Shown here one piece after another: positions 62,468 through 64,000 of a stretch of 64,000 nt of DNA. This stretch comes from JABAAE01 sp905480545 (GTDB lineage Bacteria > Planctomycetota > Planctomycetia > Pirellulales > Pirellulaceae). Position 1 is the first letter of the stretch. Each line of letters starts with the position of its first letter. Both the position numbers and the translations under genes were made by a program. Where the stretch lies: NCBI GenBank assembly GCA_943788025.1, contig CALSOR010000004.1, positions 62,001-126,000 of the forward strand, written 5' to 3'. Under the pieces are notes generated by a model that had not been told where the DNA came from, made no database searches, and saw nothing but the letters and a program-made list of their open reading frames with translations.

Positions 62468-63970
62468 CTAACGAAGAAGTGCAAGTTTCCTTCGCTTTTT
62501 TCGCAGCATTTCCGAAAGCGATTTGCCGTCACCACTTTGCTCTTGGTAACTCGCTTTTGAAACCTTTGGCGGATTGAGCTGCATTTGCCCTGTTATCCGG
62601 GCATTGTCTTGTTGTGATCTTCCAGAGGTTACCGGCAGCAAACCATTTGCCTTGATTGGCCGTGGCGGTCGTGTCATTTGTGGACTCGATCCATCCCCCT
62701 TGTTACTGTCGCTTTGATGTTCATTGGATGGAGTGTCGTGCGAGCTCGTTTCAGCCACACCCAGTAATCCTTGGCGAGACTTCATTTTGATCCACTCCAT
62801 CTGAAGCAAAATTGCCGAGTGAATCAGTTCAGATCGCGTTTCAAAAACTGAAGATTTGACTTCTAAAACCTCGTCGATTTTTATCGGCCCAACTTGTCGT
62901 CGTGCTTCCAAACGCGTTTCGCTCTTGCGGAGACTTTCCAGTTTCTTCTGTTTCAATTGAATCAACGCCGAGTACTTTTGAATCGCGTAAAAGGACTCTG
63001 TCACCTCAGATTTCACCAGTGCGATTTGACTTTCATTCAAAATCGCAATTTGCATTCGAAGCTTTTGTATCTCAGCAGAGTTATCTTTAAATAACCCACC
63101 AAAGAACCGACGTTGAATCGCAATTGCGGAAATCGGACTGACTGACCGGATCGAACTTCGCATCACTTCCAAAAGATCGTCGTTTCCACACTGGATGAAC
63201 GACCTCAATGCTCTAATGTCCGTCCGATTTTGCATTGCCAGTTCGATTTCAGAATCAAGATCGTCCGGCAGTGACCAACCCTGGATTTGACAATCCGTCC
63301 AAATCGGATTGGGCGAATTTTGCAGCCCCAATAGCAATCGCAATTTCTGATTGAGATCGTCGAAATTAAAGACTAACTCCGAACGCTTGGCTTGCAAATC
63401 AAGTTTCCCTCTGACCAACAATTCAGGATCCAATTCGCGTACCAAACCTTCCAGTTGCAGTTCAGCAAAGACTTCTTGGAGCTTACCAATTTCTACAATC
63501 GATTCGCGGGAGACCTGCGTCTGCAAATAGACCTCTGTCAAACCGAGATAGGCGAGCAAGGCCTTTTCGGATGCGATATTCCGCTGGTAGCTGGCATTAG
63601 AATTGATTGCCGCATTGATAGACGCCTGCACATCTGGATCCACATTGTTGCAATCGCACGGCGAACTCTGCGACTCTTCCTCGAGGATCTTAGCGAGCGG
63701 AGCATTTGCCGCCGCCAGAGACTCGCAATCGCGAAGCCTCAGTGGTTCAACTTTCCCAGCCGATTTTGGCAATTCGCCTTTTTCGAAATCAGGCAGAAAA
63801 GGAATCAAAATCTCTTGACGTGATTCTGTCGCAATTTCAGGTAGTGAGTGCAATGGGCTGACAGTGGGAACCGAAGCGTCGTTCCAGCTTTGGGTCATCC
63901 GGCAACCCGAAAAACATAACGTCAAACCGAAAAGCCAAAGAATTATCTTTCCCTTTGGATGCCAACCCAA
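62468..63970 (-). CDS. Divergent TolC-like outer membrane lipoprotein
   Basis: 500 residues from a TTG at 63970; the frame is open to the right edge, so the real start may be outside. A lipoprotein signal ends in CFSGC. A coiled-coil layout with two long helical hairpins (AAINSNASYQRNIASEKALL, EIQKLRMQIAILNESQIAL, RLEARRQVGPIKIDEVLEVK) matches the outer membrane efflux family, without the clear repeat of typical TolC. The C-terminal 100 residues are low complexity. It is a second possible exit channel for the adaptor systems in this window. Confidence 0.75.
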   Translation of the reverse strand: MGWHPKGKIILWLFGLTLCFSGCRMTQSWNDASVPTVSPLHSLPEIATESRQEILIPFLPDFEKGELPKSAGKVEPLRLRDCESLAAANAPLAKILEEESQSSPCDCNNVDPDVQASINAAINSNASYQRNIASEKALLAYLGLTEVYLQTQVSRESIVEIGKLQEVFAELQLEGLVRELDPELLVRGKLDLQAKRSELVFNFDDLNQKLRLLLGLQNSPNPIWTDCQIQGWSLPDDLDSEIELAMQNRTDIRALRSFIQCGNDDLLEVMRSSIRSVSPISAIAIQRRFFGGLFKDNSAEIQKLRMQIAILNESQIALVKSEVTESFYAIQKYSALIQLKQKKLESLRKSETRLEARRQVGPIKIDEVLEVKSSVFETRSELIHSAILLQMEWIKMKSRQGLLGVAETSSHDTPSNEHQSDSNKGDGSSPQMTRPPRPIKANGLLPVTSGRSQQDNARITGQMQLNPPKVSKASYQEQSGDGKSLSEMLRKKRRKLALLR

Positions 63971-64000
63971 TGTGCAGCATCGAACCTGACCGACGTGCTC

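Noticed and set aside
1..64000. tRNA, rRNA, CRISPR arrays, prophage or integrase genes
   Set aside because: I looked for T-loop-like GGTTCGAATCC boxes, regular repeat-spacer arrays and recombinase motifs and saw none; a tRNAscan or Infernal run would be decisive.

Overview
The window looks like part of a planctomycete chromosome, most likely from the Pirellulaceae or a close relative. The basis is the mix of gene families: an FG-GAP/ASPIC-UnbV lipoprotein, a secreted sulfatase, a DUF2617 protein, a Ser/Thr kinase with a C-terminal membrane domain, many small lipoproteins, MoxR/DUF58 and an imuAB pair. Base composition is moderate and genes are spaced with short gaps. I saw no rRNA, tRNA, CRISPR array, integrase or prophage module.

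Layout. 0-4.3 kb: an edge-truncated unknown gene, a gene split by a -1 shift at an A8 run, a structured non-coding stretch, clpX and a small membrane protein. 4.8-12.1 kb: a type I secretion operon on the minus strand (small protein, 937-residue RTX metalloprotease, terminator, ABC exporter, adaptor); the exporter frame is broken twice. 12.4-24.5 kb: queG, a small secreted protein, moxR, a DUF58 gene, an OleA-like ketosynthase, a CRTAC1-type lipoprotein interrupted by one in-frame TGA, a glycine-zipper lipoprotein, a kinase and DUF2617. 24.6-32.7 kb: a divergent secretion/efflux-like locus with an M50 protease fused to an adaptor domain, a periplasmic adaptor, a GAF-like adaptor and a TolC-like gene. 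32.8-46.8 kb: a degenerate RAYT, M14 peptidase, Moco-carrier-like protein, sulfatase, Ski2-like helicase, oligoendopeptidase F, a lipoprotein and epmA. 47.1-54.8 kb: a second copy of the adaptor/GAF-adaptor/M50-adaptor cassette, then a TPR-AAA ATPase and a TPR membrane protein. 54.8-64 kb: a bshB1-like deacetylase, small lipoprotein, FAD oxidoreductase that seems to start at ATT, a GNAT enzyme, a secreted protein, imuAB and a divergent TolC-like lipoprotein.

The two most notable signals are these. First, a TGA codon sits inside the CRTAC1-type gene. The frame continues without a break after it, and a hairpin matching the bacterial SECIS layout follows directly, so it may be a selenoprotein. 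Second, a three-gene cassette occurs twice. It holds an M50 intramembrane protease with a possible PqqD-like N-terminus and a HlyD-like C-terminus, a soluble-domain HlyD protein and an exported adaptor. Neither copy has an ABC, RND or MFS pump beside it, and one copy is divergent from a TolC-like gene. This could be a pump-less, protease-based peptide maturation and export machine.

Several genes appear frameshifted or lack a canonical start (1.2 kb, 8.2 kb, 8.0 kb, 30.4 kb, 39.1 kb, 57.1 kb). Sequencing or assembly errors are a real alternative for these. They do not easily explain the TGA, which would need a substitution rather than an indel.
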